This document shows, in pieces, positions 34,266 to 42,382 of a stretch of DNA of 64,000 nt. The notes under the pieces were generated by a model. The model had not been told where the DNA came from. It saw nothing but the letters and a program-made list of their open reading frames with translations, and made no database searches. The stretch's first letter is position 1, and every line of letters starts with the position of its first letter. The stretch comes from Bacteroidales bacterium (GTDB lineage: Bacteria > Bacteroidota > Bacteroidia > Bacteroidales > F082). Location of the stretch: contig JACFNF010000002.1 of NCBI GenBank assembly GCA_019454985.1, forward strand, positions 106,896 through 170,895, read 5' to 3'. The translations under genes and the position numbers were made by a program.

Positions 34266-35580
34266 TCCATCCCGCGTGAGCATCGTCACCCTGGGCTGTT
34301 CAAAAAATCAGGTGGACTCCGAGGTGCTGGGTGCAAGATTGCTCGACATGGGTTTTCATGTGGTGCACGAAGATCGTGCCAATGCGCAAATTGCCATCAT
34401 CAATACTTGTGGATTTATTGGCGACGCCAAAGCCGAATCGGTAAATACAATCTTAGAATATGCCCGACTGAGGAAGAAGAAAAAACTGAAGAAGCTTATT
34501 GTGATGGGGTGTCTTTCCGAGCGATATAAGAAAGAACTCGAAGACGAAATTCATGAAGTGGATGCTTTTTTTGGTGTGAACGACCAGAGACTCATCCCCG
34601 CATTACTCGAAGATCTTCGCCCCGGCATCAATCCCCAAAGTTGTCACAGCCCGCGTATCCTAAGCACACCCGGCCATTATGCTTTTTTGAAAATTTCTGA
34701 AGGCTGCGACCGTCATTGTGCTTTTTGCGCCATTCCCGGAATTCGCGGCCGACATATCTCACGCTCCATCGAAAGCCTTGTGGAAGAAACCCGTTTTTTG
34801 GCGTCAACCGGTGTGAAAGAGCTGATTCTTATTGCACAGGAGCTTACCTATTACGGACTCGATTTATATAAAAAGCGCGCTTTGGCTACGCTTATCAATG
34901 CCCTCTCTGATGTTGAAGGCATTCACTGGATCCGGCTTCAATATTCTTATCCACATCAGTTTCCTGACGACCTGCTTGAGGTTATGGCAAATAACCCCAA
35001 AGTTTGCCGCTATATTGATCTGCCGCTTCAGCATATCAATACACGGATTCTGCAAGCCATGAAACGTAATATTGACCGTGAACAGACAGAATCGTTGGTG
35101 GCTAAAATCAGGAAAACTATGCCTGACGTGGCCTTTCGTACGACTTTTATCGTTGGTTTTCCAGGAGAAACCAATGAAGAGTACGAGGAGCTGTATCGTT
35201 TTGTTGAGACTAACCGTTTCGACCGTGTTGGGGTTTTTACCTATAGCCACGAAGAAGGTACTGATGCATACGCTTTGGACGATAATGTGAGCGAAGGCGA
35301 AAAGCAAAGCCGGCTCGAAAGACTGATGGCCTTGCAACAGGAAATTTCGTTACAGCTGAATCAAGCCAAGATAGGGCGACGCTTAGAAGTGCTGATTGAC
35401 AAACTCGAAGGTGATTACTATGTCGGTCGCAGCCAGTTCGATTCGCCTGAGGTGGATAATGAAGTGTTGATTTCGGCACAGGCTTCGCTTCAAATCGGTC
35501 ACTTTTATGAAGCCGAAATTACCGATGCCGATTATTTCGATCTTTACGCCCGAATCGTTTCGCCCGATTGTAATGATTGA
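34252..35580 (+). CDS. rimO: Ribosomal protein uS12 methylthiotransferase RimO
   Basis: 442 residues from ATG 34252; an in-frame GTG 18 nt upstream is less likely. An N-terminal MTTase domain has cysteines in VTLGCSKNQVDSEV, INTCGFIGDAK and VMGCLSERY, binding one 4Fe-4S cluster. The radical-SAM motif CDRHCAFCAIPGIRGRH (~152) binds the other. A C-terminal TRAM domain (~375-440) completes it. It adds a methylthio group to Asp of uS12, which suits its place behind ftsY and rpmG. The overlap with ftsY implies translational coupling. Confidence 0.95.
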   Translation: MKKPDPSRVSIVTLGCSKNQVDSEVLGARLLDMGFHVVHEDRANAQIAIINTCGFIGDAKAESVNTILEYARLRKKKKLKKLIVMGCLSERYKKELEDEIHEVDAFFGVNDQRLIPALLEDLRPGINPQSCHSPRILSTPGHYAFLKISEGCDRHCAFCAIPGIRGRHISRSIESLVEETRFLASTGVKELILIAQELTYYGLDLYKKRALATLINALSDVEGIHWIRLQYSYPHQFPDDLLEVMANNPKVCRYIDLPLQHINTRILQAMKRNIDREQTESLVAKIRKTMPDVAFRTTFIVGFPGETNEEYEELYRFVETNRFDRVGVFTYSHEEGTDAYALDDNVSEGEKQSRLERLMALQQEISLQLNQAKIGRRLEVLIDKLEGDYYVGRSQFDSPEVDNEVLISAQASLQIGHFYEAEITDADYFDLYARIVSPDCND

Positions 35581-35906
35581 TGCAAAAAGGGATTCAATAA
35601 ATTTGAACCTTTGAAGAGTTGATTCTGTGCAAAAGCTCAAACAAATTCTGAAAAAATGGTTGCTGTCAATTGCAAAAAGGCATTTGTTTTTGCAAGATGG
35701 CCTAATTTAGAATTGATATATTTTGTATCTATATATCACATAATCAACGTGTTATATATTTACAGTAAATCTAAAAATTAGATTTTACCTCTTTTTGCGC
35801 CGAAAAGCCGTCTTTAGCTGGTTCATTTGTGGTTCAGCCTGATTGGAGGCTGGTTTAAGTCGCTATTAATTGCTAACTTTGCCCATTGTTGCACAAGCGA
35901 TAAACG
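35581..35906 (+). other. 326-nt A/T-rich intergenic region upstream of the second MORN_2 gene
   Basis: No gene is seen. It contains an 8-bp perfect inverted repeat, AAATCTAA-AAA-TTAGATTT (35767-35785), a 6-bp inverted repeat CAGCCT-gattgg-AGGCTG (35835-35852) placed where a -33 element would sit, and the -7 box at 35874. The first hairpin may end rimO transcription; the second could be an operator. Confidence 0.45.
35874..35881 (+). promoter_or_regulatory. TAnnTTTG -7 box of the second MORN_2 gene
   Basis: TAACTTTG lies 25 nt before ATG 35907, with the 6-bp inverted repeat 35835-35852 just upstream. Confidence 0.42.
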
Positions 35907-36650
35907 ATGAAAAGATTATTTTCACTTTTAATGTGTTCATTCACTGTCGTCGCCATTTTTGCTCAACGACCTTTGGTGGCCGATGTGAGCAAATTGCCGA
36001 ATGGTATGCAGGAATCAGTGGCCAATGGCGTAAGCTGCCGCGGTCAGGTGATGAACGGACTCCAGGAAGGGGTATGGGCTTCGTACTACGACGGCGGACT
36101 TCTCAGTGTTCTGCAGGAGTTCAGCCACGGAAAGCAAAACGGGATTTATCTTGAGATGGATAGAAACGGTTATGTCAGCCTTCAGGCTAATTACTGGAAC
36201 GACGAACTCAATGGAACCCTCTACAAATACCATATGGGTGGAAAACCCATTTTAGAGGAAAACTATAAAAACGGACTTCTGCATGGTCAACGTAAGGTCT
36301 ATTATGACAGGGGATCACTTCAGGAAGAAAGCAGCTATGTCAAAGGCCTGAAAGAAGGACCTTCCTATTGGTTTGACGAAAAGGGGAATCGTTTGGCTAC
36401 CTATCATTATAAATATGGGCTTTTTGAAGGCCAGCAATTTACTTATTACACCAATGGCGGGCTGAAATCGGAACAGAATTACGAAGCCAACAAAAAGCAG
36501 GGAAGATATCTCGTTTATCACGAAAGTGGCAAATTGAAGCTGGAAGGGCAATACAAAAAAGATAAAAAGGAAGGTGTCTGGAAAGAATATGATTCGAAAG
36601 GCAACCTTGTAAATACGACAACCTATAGAAACGACGAAGCAGTCCAATAA
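35907..36650 (+). CDS. Secreted MORN_2 (YwqK-like) repeat protein, second copy
   Basis: 247 residues. Signal peptide MKRLFSLLMCSFTVVAIFAQ is followed by about eight MORN_2 repeats: GLQEGVWASYYDGGLLSVLQ, LHGQRKVYYDRGSLQEESSY, FEGQQFTYYTNGGLKSEQNY, KQGRYLVYHESGKLKLEGQY and KEGVWKEYDSKGNLVNTT. The repeats alternate G-W/Y-NG turns that form a beta-sheet ribbon. It resembles the protein at 28210 in plan but not closely in sequence, so the two are probably old paralogues. No toxin partner is present. A small terminator-like hairpin follows, then a thioesterase gene. Confidence 0.85.
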   Translation: MKRLFSLLMCSFTVVAIFAQRPLVADVSKLPNGMQESVANGVSCRGQVMNGLQEGVWASYYDGGLLSVLQEFSHGKQNGIYLEMDRNGYVSLQANYWNDELNGTLYKYHMGGKPILEENYKNGLLHGQRKVYYDRGSLQEESSYVKGLKEGPSYWFDEKGNRLATYHYKYGLFEGQQFTYYTNGGLKSEQNYEANKKQGRYLVYHESGKLKLEGQYKKDKKEGVWKEYDSKGNLVNTTTYRNDEAVQ

Positions 36651-36661
36651 TATGATGTTTT

Positions 36662-36680
36662 AGGCAAAGATGCCTTTTTT
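36662..36680 (+). terminator. Short hairpin plus T-run after the second MORN_2 gene
   Basis: AGGCA and TGCCT form a 5-bp stem around AAGA, followed by five more T. The stem is short, so efficiency is doubtful. Confidence 0.45.
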
Positions 36681-36686
36681 GTGACG

Positions 36687-37169
36687 ATGAAGAAAATCCG
36701 CAACCCGTATAACCCGCTTGAGCAGCATTATTGTTTTGGCTGTGCTGAGAGAAACCCCATTGGTTTGGCTTTACAGTTCTGGCTCGACGGGCAAACAGTT
36801 AAAAGCTCATGGCATCCCGACAAACGTTATCAGGGTTATGTAGAGATTTTGCATGGGGGCATCGTGGCCACATTATTGGATGAGATTGCCGGATGGGCTG
36901 TTCAGGTGGTATGCAAAACTGCCGGAATGACGAAAGAGATGAAGGTTTATTACCATCAACCGCTATATACGAATGAAAAAGAAATATTTCTTGAAGCAAA
37001 ACCTGTTTCCACAAACGGACGGCTTGTAGATATTGAAGCAGTACTTTTCGATGGTAAAGGAGAGAAATGCGCTTCGGCTCTGGTGACTTATCACCTGTTT
37101 TCGGAAGAGACGGCTCGTCAAAAGATGCACTATCCCGGAATAGAGGCTTTTATTGAGAACGACGATTAA
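36687..37169 (+). CDS. Hotdog-fold thioesterase (PaaI-like)
   Basis: 160 residues from ATG 36687; a GTG six bases upstream lies at the end of the T-run. The N-terminus NPLEQHYCFGCAERNPIGLAL with its CFGC motif is typical of a PaaI/HGG-type group. The hotdog active-site region is YVEILHGGIVATLLDEIAGW (HGG, then Asp/Glu), and the central strand is EMKVYYHQPLYTNEKEIFLE. It should hydrolyse an acyl-CoA thioester. It stands alone between the MORN_2 gene and pruA. Confidence 0.85.
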   Translation: MKKIRNPYNPLEQHYCFGCAERNPIGLALQFWLDGQTVKSSWHPDKRYQGYVEILHGGIVATLLDEIAGWAVQVVCKTAGMTKEMKVYYHQPLYTNEKEIFLEAKPVSTNGRLVDIEAVLFDGKGEKCASALVTYHLFSEETARQKMHYPGIEAFIENDD

Positions 37170-37272
37170 TCATTTAAAATACTCACTTTCTATAAACAAT
37201 TTAATAAACCAAAGATTCAACAAAACTGAGAGTGACAACTTTTCAAATATTTTCTAACTAAAAAAAAGGACT

Positions 37273-38904
37273 ATGTCAAGTGGATTTTTCAAAGTTCCAC
37301 AACCTTGGAACGAGCCCGTTAAGTCGTATGCTCCGGGCAGCCCCGAACGAGCTGAAATTAAAAAAACGCTTCAGGAGTTTAGAAGCCAGGAGATGATCAT
37401 CCCAATGATTATTGACGGAAAGCAGGTGTTCACCGAAGAGCGTGTGCGCATGAAACCGCCGCACGATATCAAACACACGCTGGGTTATTATTGTCAGGGT
37501 GGAGCCGAACATGTGAGCATGGCCATTGAAGCCGCATTGAAGGTGAGAAAACAATGGCGGGCACTTCCATGGCAAGACAGGGCTTCTATCTTTTTGAAAG
37601 CTGCTGAGCTTATTTCAGGACCTTACAGAAGCAAGATTAATGCCGCTACCATGCTGGCTCAGTCGAAAACAGTGCATCAGGCCGAGATTGACAGCGCTTG
37701 TGAATTGGCCGATTTCCTCCGCTTCAACGTTTATTATATGTCGCAAATCTATGCTGACCAACCTGTTTCGGATCATGGAATCTGGAACCGCATGGAATAC
37801 AGACCACTCGAAGGATTTGTGTATGCCCTCACACCGTTTAATTTCACGGCCATTTCCGGAAACCTACCTTCGTCGCCTGCCATGATGGGTAATGTGGTGG
37901 TGTGGAAAGCTTCCAACACTCAGATTTATTCTGCCCGCGTGATCATGGAAATCTTCATGGAAGCCGGCTTGCCAGATGGCGTCATCAACTTGGTTTTTGT
38001 ACCTGGCCCCACAGCCGGAAAGGTGATTTTTAGTCATCCCGATTTTGCAGGTATTCATTATACAGGCTCCACAGACGTATTTACAACAATTTGGAAATCC
38101 ATTAGCAATAATATCAGCAATTATAAAACTTTCCCGAAAATCGTTGGCGAAACCGGCGGGAAAGATTATGTGGCCGTTCACAAAACTGCCAACCCAAAAG
38201 CAGTAGCCACAGCTTTGGTTAGGGGTGCTTTCGAATACCAAGGACAGAAATGTTCGGCTGCATCGCGTGCCTATGTGCCCGATAATCTTTGGGAAGAAGT
38301 AAAAAACCTGATGATTGCCGACCTAAAAACCATTAAGATGGGTCCGGTTGAAAATTTCTCGAACTTCATGGCAGCCGTGATTGACGAAGCCTCCTTCGAT
38401 AAGCTGGCTTCCTATATTGACAATGCGAAAAAAGACCCTGTTGCCGAAATCGTGTACGGCGGGGGCTATGATAAGTCGGAAGGATATTTTGTTCAGCCTA
38501 CAGTGATCAAAGTATCGGATCCTAAGTATGTTACCATGTGCGAAGAGCTCTTTGGCCCTGTTCTCACCGTTTATGTTTATCCCGCTGAGGAATGGACAAA
38601 GACTTTGGAACTGGTTGACAGCACCTCGCCTTATGGCCTTACCGGCGCAGTGATTTCGCGCGATCGGTTTGCCATCGCCGAAGCCAACGACATCTTAAGT
38701 CATTCGGCCGGAAACTATTATATCAACGATAAACCCACGGGCGCGGTGGTTGGTCAGCAGCCTTTTGGAGGAGGACGTGCATCGGGAACCAATGATAAAT
38801 CGGGTTCCTATTTGAACCTGCTGCGCTGGGTTTCGCCACGTACCATCAAAGAAACATTTATCAGCCCGACCGATTATCGCTATCCTTTCCTCTCGGAAGA
38901 ATAA
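37273..38904 (+). CDS. pruA: L-glutamate gamma-semialdehyde (1-pyrroline-5-carboxylate) dehydrogenase
   Basis: 543 residues, the length of the stand-alone ALDH4-type enzyme rather than the proline dehydrogenase fusion. Landmarks are YRPLEGFVYALTPFNFTAIS, the Glu of IVGETGGKDYVAVH (~297), the catalytic Cys in EYQGQKCSAASRAYVP (~330), EELFGPVLTVYVYP and the C-terminal QQPFGGGRASGTNDKSGS. It oxidises glutamate semialdehyde to glutamate with NAD in proline/arginine use. No proline dehydrogenase lies nearby. A long hairpin terminator follows. Confidence 0.95.
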   Translation: MSSGFFKVPQPWNEPVKSYAPGSPERAEIKKTLQEFRSQEMIIPMIIDGKQVFTEERVRMKPPHDIKHTLGYYCQGGAEHVSMAIEAALKVRKQWRALPWQDRASIFLKAAELISGPYRSKINAATMLAQSKTVHQAEIDSACELADFLRFNVYYMSQIYADQPVSDHGIWNRMEYRPLEGFVYALTPFNFTAISGNLPSSPAMMGNVVVWKASNTQIYSARVIMEIFMEAGLPDGVINLVFVPGPTAGKVIFSHPDFAGIHYTGSTDVFTTIWKSISNNISNYKTFPKIVGETGGKDYVAVHKTANPKAVATALVRGAFEYQGQKCSAASRAYVPDNLWEEVKNLMIADLKTIKMGPVENFSNFMAAVIDEASFDKLASYIDNAKKDPVAEIVYGGGYDKSEGYFVQPTVIKVSDPKYVTMCEELFGPVLTVYVYPAEEWTKTLELVDSTSPYGLTGAVISRDRFAIAEANDILSHSAGNYYINDKPTGAVVGQQPFGGGRASGTNDKSGSYLNLLRWVSPRTIKETFISPTDYRYPFLSEE

Positions 38905-38928
38905 AAATCGTTGAGGCTGTTGCCTGAG

Positions 38929-38988
38929 AAACTCCTGTCGGCGCTGGTTTTTATTGAAACTCTGGCTTGTCGGCAGGAGTTTTCTGTT
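38929..38988 (+). terminator. Hairpin terminator after pruA
   Basis: AAACTCCTG (38929-38937) and CAGGAGTTT (38974-38982) pair perfectly, and the stem continues inward through TCGGC/GTCGG with wobbles. TTCTGTTTC follows. It may also serve the convergent hydrolase gene. Confidence 0.65.
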
Positions 38989-39014
38989 TCTAAGGAAAGA
39001 AAAGTTGCAGTCGG

Positions 39015-39968
39015 TTAAAACGTATTGCGTATCCAATTCAATATGATGTCGAATACCCGTTCGCGAACTTCGGCAGACGAAAGGAACAGATCATGAACGG
39101 CATCGTCAACCTCGTGAATACTGATTTTACCTTGTAGAGAAGATGTATATTTTCGGATATGTTTCACGTTGACCACAGCATCCGATTTTAAAAAACGATC
39201 GTTCCACCATAAATGACGATAACTTTTTGAAGGAAAAACCAACAAAACAGGCTGCTTGATTCTGATCCCTGATTGTAAAGTCTTTTGAGCTTTAAAAATC
39301 GCCTTCACCCAACCGGCATTGACCAAGGGCGCAACATGCGGCTTCCATTTCAGATTATATTCCCATAACCCATGCCCTGAATGGTGAAGACTTGGCCCGT
39401 AGAATTTCGAAAAGCCGCCAACTACACGCAGATTTGGATGTTTTTTCCCAATGTGTGAAACGAATGGGATCAGCAGTTTGCGGGTAATAATATCCTTGTT
39501 TTGCTCAAAAAACGGACTGTTCAGAATCAAACCATCAAACAACGAATCGTATCGGCCTGAAGCGGCAAAAAGCGCGCTAACCAAGCCGCCCATCGAATGG
39601 CCTTCGAGGATGACAGGCCCCGAATGTTTGCTTCGAATTAGTTTAAGACCCTTTTCAATATCATCAAAAAATTCTTCCACATCCCGGAGGTTGTTCATCT
39701 TTTGGTGCGGCAAAAGTGAACGGCCCGATTTTCTGAGGTCAATGCCGTAAAAATCAATGCCTTGTCCGAAAAGTGTTTTTGCAATATGGGCATGAAAAAA
39801 GTAGTCGTTGAAACCATGGACATGCAGAATGGCAATGGGGTTGCGTTTGTCGCTTTTCATGCGAATCAGTGTGCAAACGACTTCCCCTTCGAAGTCGGCC
39901 GGCTGTGTGATGACATACTTCTCAAATCCTGGAAGTTGATCATCATTGGCAAAATCAACATGATTCAT
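39015..39968 (-). CDS. Alpha/beta hydrolase (lysophospholipase / S33-like)
   Basis: 317 residues, no signal peptide. The oxyanion region is ILHVHGFNDYFFHAHIAKTL, the nucleophile elbow GPVILEGHSMGGLVSALFAA (GHSMG, Ser ~126), and the late His in HEVDDAVHDLFLSS. A cap region lies between ~150 and 225. This resembles monoglyceride lipase-type 'serine aminopeptidase S33' hydrolases. Its substrate is unknown. It follows dgt by 54 nt on the same strand and may be in the tsaD-dgt unit. Confidence 0.88.
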   Translation of the reverse strand: MNHVDFANDDQLPGFEKYVITQPADFEGEVVCTLIRMKSDKRNPIAILHVHGFNDYFFHAHIAKTLFGQGIDFYGIDLRKSGRSLLPHQKMNNLRDVEEFFDDIEKGLKLIRSKHSGPVILEGHSMGGLVSALFAASGRYDSLFDGLILNSPFFEQNKDIITRKLLIPFVSHIGKKHPNLRVVGGFSKFYGPSLHHSGHGLWEYNLKWKPHVAPLVNAGWVKAIFKAQKTLQSGIRIKQPVLLVFPSKSYRHLWWNDRFLKSDAVVNVKHIRKYTSSLQGKISIHEVDDAVHDLFLSSAEVRERVFDIILNWIRNTF

Positions 39969-40022
39969 CCGTGATTATTTTTTGCAATGATACAAAAACG
40001 GATGGATAAATGGTTTGTCTCT

Positions 40023-41342
40023 TTATCGGATACCTTTGAGATCTTTGTAGAGCTGCATGGCATAAAGATCGGTCATGCCCGAAACGAAATCCAAAACCGA
40101 TTGTAATTTTGGATAGAGTGCATCGCTGTTACAGATAAACTGTTGGGGCAGTAACGAAAGCAATTTGGCGTTGTACGGTTTTTCAGGTTCCAGTACGGCT
40201 TCGATAAAAGTATCGAGCAAGGTGCCGAGCACGCTAAAACCCGTAAGCTCAATTTTGACGACCGAAGGATGCTGATAGATTTTTTCGATACTCACCCGGC
40301 GGCAGTTGTTCAACGCCTGCTGATAGGTGGTATCTAAATTCTTTACCAAAGACGATTGAAAACGGCCTTCCATGATGGCATTGTAATGATCAAAAAACAC
40401 ACGTGAGGCCTCGTTTACCAACAAATTGATGACATTGGCCCGAAGGAAAGCAATGCGCTCATTTGTATCAGTAACGTCTTGATATACTGTAGATTGATTG
40501 ATAAAGAAGTGCTTATCTTTTTCCGGATGAAAAAATCCCGCCAGCAAATCTTCGGTTTCTTCGGTCGAGAGTATTCCCAGTTTGTGGGCATCTTCGATAT
40601 CCATAATCAGATAGCTGATATCGTCGGCAGCTTCCACCAAATAGACGAGAGGATGTCGGGCAAAAATACCATTTTCGGCATCAAGAACCGGAATAGCGCA
40701 TTCCTCGGCGAGTAGGTGGTAAGTTTCTCTTTCAGATTTGAAAAAACCATATTTTTTCTTTTTCTCTGATAGCGAAAACGAAGGATAGGGGTATTTCACC
40801 ATGGCTGCAAGGCTGGCGAAAGTGAGAGCAAACCCGCCTTTTCGACGACCGTTGAATTGATGGGTAAGGATGCGGAAAGCATTGGCATTGCCTTCAAAAG
40901 CGCTCAGATCCGACCATTCGTCGGGTGCTAGGCGGCTGCGGAGCTCTTTTCCGTTGCCTTGAACAAAGTATTGGCTGATGGTGGTTTCGCCCGAATGGCC
41001 AAAAGGCGGATTCCCCAAATCGTGTGCTAAGCATGCTGCTGTTACGATGCTGCCCAGCTCGTTTAGCAACTCGTTGTGCCGGTTCTCAGTGTGGCGTAGC
41101 AGTTCCCTTGTCACGATATTGGCCAGCGACCTGCCAACGCTGGCTACTTCGAGGCTGTGTGTGAGCCTGTTATGCACAAACACACTTCCAGGCAATGGAA
41201 AAACCTGTGTTTTGTTTTGAAGTCGGCGAAACGGGCTGGAGAAAATGATCCGATCGTAATCCCGTTGAAACTGGCTTCGGATGTCGGTCGGATGCGATGA
41301 GGCGCTCAGCCGGCGTGCCGAAAGAAGTTGCTCCCAATTCAT
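40023..41342 (-). CDS. dgt: Deoxyguanosinetriphosphate triphosphohydrolase (dGTPase)
   Basis: 439 residues. The start LLSARRLSASSHPTDIRSQF followed by DYDRIIFSSPFRRLQNKTQV is typical of bacterial dGTPases. The HD-domain metal residues lie in HNRLTHSLEVASVGRSL (first His) and AACLAHDLGNPPFGHSGE (His-Asp). Further HD residues are in EAADDISYLIMDIEDAHKLG. It hydrolyses dGTP to deoxyguanosine and triphosphate, controlling the dNTP pool; some homologues also restrict phages by dNTP depletion. tsaD ends 14 nt upstream. Confidence 0.94.
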   Translation of the reverse strand: MNWEQLLSARRLSASSHPTDIRSQFQRDYDRIIFSSPFRRLQNKTQVFPLPGSVFVHNRLTHSLEVASVGRSLANIVTRELLRHTENRHNELLNELGSIVTAACLAHDLGNPPFGHSGETTISQYFVQGNGKELRSRLAPDEWSDLSAFEGNANAFRILTHQFNGRRKGGFALTFASLAAMVKYPYPSFSLSEKKKKYGFFKSERETYHLLAEECAIPVLDAENGIFARHPLVYLVEAADDISYLIMDIEDAHKLGILSTEETEDLLAGFFHPEKDKHFFINQSTVYQDVTDTNERIAFLRANVINLLVNEASRVFFDHYNAIMEGRFQSSLVKNLDTTYQQALNNCRRVSIEKIYQHPSVVKIELTGFSVLGTLLDTFIEAVLEPEKPYNAKLLSLLPQQFICNSDALYPKLQSVLDFVSGMTDLYAMQLYKDLKGIR

Positions 41343-41356
41343 TTGGTGTGTGTTTT

Positions 41357-42382
41357 TTATAAGTTTCGGTTTGCCTGTCGTGTGTAGGGCTTCATTTTCT
41401 GGTGAGCCAATTGTTTGGCCTGATATTTAAAAAAACCGGCCACGCCAATCATAGCGGCATTATCGGTGGTGAACCCTGCTTTGGGGATGAAAATCTCCCA
41501 ACCATATTTTTCGGCAGCTTCTTTCATGGCCTGTCGTAGGCCGGAATTAGCCGAAACACCACCGGCAATGGCCACTTGTCTGATGCCGGTCTGTTTCGAG
41601 GCTTTGATGAGTTTTTTCATCAAAGTATGGATGATGCTGTGCTGGATAGATGCAGCCAGATCGGGGAGATGCTGCCGGATAAAATCGGGGTTTGCTTTCA
41701 AATGATCTCTGATAAGATAAAGAAAACTGGTTTTCAGCCCACTGAAACTATAATCCATGTCCGGAATGGCGGGTTCAGCCAGTTTGAATGCTTTGGGGTT
41801 TCCTTGTTTTGCATAACGGTCAATCAGTGGACCACCCGGATAGGGTAGTCCAAGAATTTTGGCTGCTTTGTCGAAAGCCTCGCCGGCTGCATCGTCAATG
41901 GTTTTGCCCAGCACTTCCATGCTGAAATAATCATTTACCTTTACGATCTGGGTGTGACCGCCCGACACAGTCAGGCACAAAAACGGGAAATCCGGTGTTT
42001 TACTCTCCTCATTTTCGGTGATGAAATGGGCAAGGATATGAGCTTCCATATGGTCAACATCCACCAAATCAATGCCTTTTGCCAAAGCAAAAGCTTTGGC
42101 AAATGAGCTCCCAACGAGCAATGATCCCAATAGCCCCGGCCCACGTGTATAAGCAATTACTTGGAGTTGATTTTTATTTATATTTGCCTCTTGCAACGCC
42201 GCTTCCACAACAGGGACAATGTTTTGCTGATGCGCCCGCGAGGCTAACTCGGGAACCACACCACCAAATTTTTGGTGCACTTCCTGATTGGCGATGACGT
42301 TTGAAAGCACAACCGTGTTTCTTAAAACAGATGCAGAAGTGTCGTCGCAGGAAGATTCGATGCCTAAAATGTAGATATCCAT
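41357..42382 (-). CDS. tsaD: tRNA N6-threonylcarbamoyladenosine transferase TsaD
   Basis: 341 residues, full length. The ASKHA motif ILGIESSCDDTSASVL (5-20), metal-binding HMEAHILAHF (~115), LCLTVSGGHTQIVKV, TIDDAAGEAFDKAAKILGLP and GGVSANSGLRQAM are all present. It transfers threonylcarbamoyl to A37 of ANN-decoding tRNAs with TsaB and TsaE, which are not in this window. Its promoter and 5' end face the TamB-like gene, whose possible start overlaps it. dgt follows after 14 nt. Confidence 0.96.
   Translation of the reverse strand: MDIYILGIESSCDDTSASVLRNTVVLSNVIANQEVHQKFGGVVPELASRAHQQNIVPVVEAALQEANINKNQLQVIAYTRGPGLLGSLLVGSSFAKAFALAKGIDLVDVDHMEAHILAHFITENEESKTPDFPFLCLTVSGGHTQIVKVNDYFSMEVLGKTIDDAAGEAFDKAAKILGLPYPGGPLIDRYAKQGNPKAFKLAEPAIPDMDYSFSGLKTSFLYLIRDHLKANPDFIRQHLPDLAASIQHSIIHTLMKKLIKASKQTGIRQVAIAGGVSANSGLRQAMKEAAEKYGWEIFIPKAGFTTDNAAMIGVAGFFKYQAKQLAHQKMKPYTRQANRNL

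Noticed and set aside
40023..41342. Dgt as part of a phage-defence island
   Set aside because: dGTPases can act in defence, but here the gene is in a tsaD housekeeping unit with a hydrolase and has the standard housekeeping length and N-terminus.
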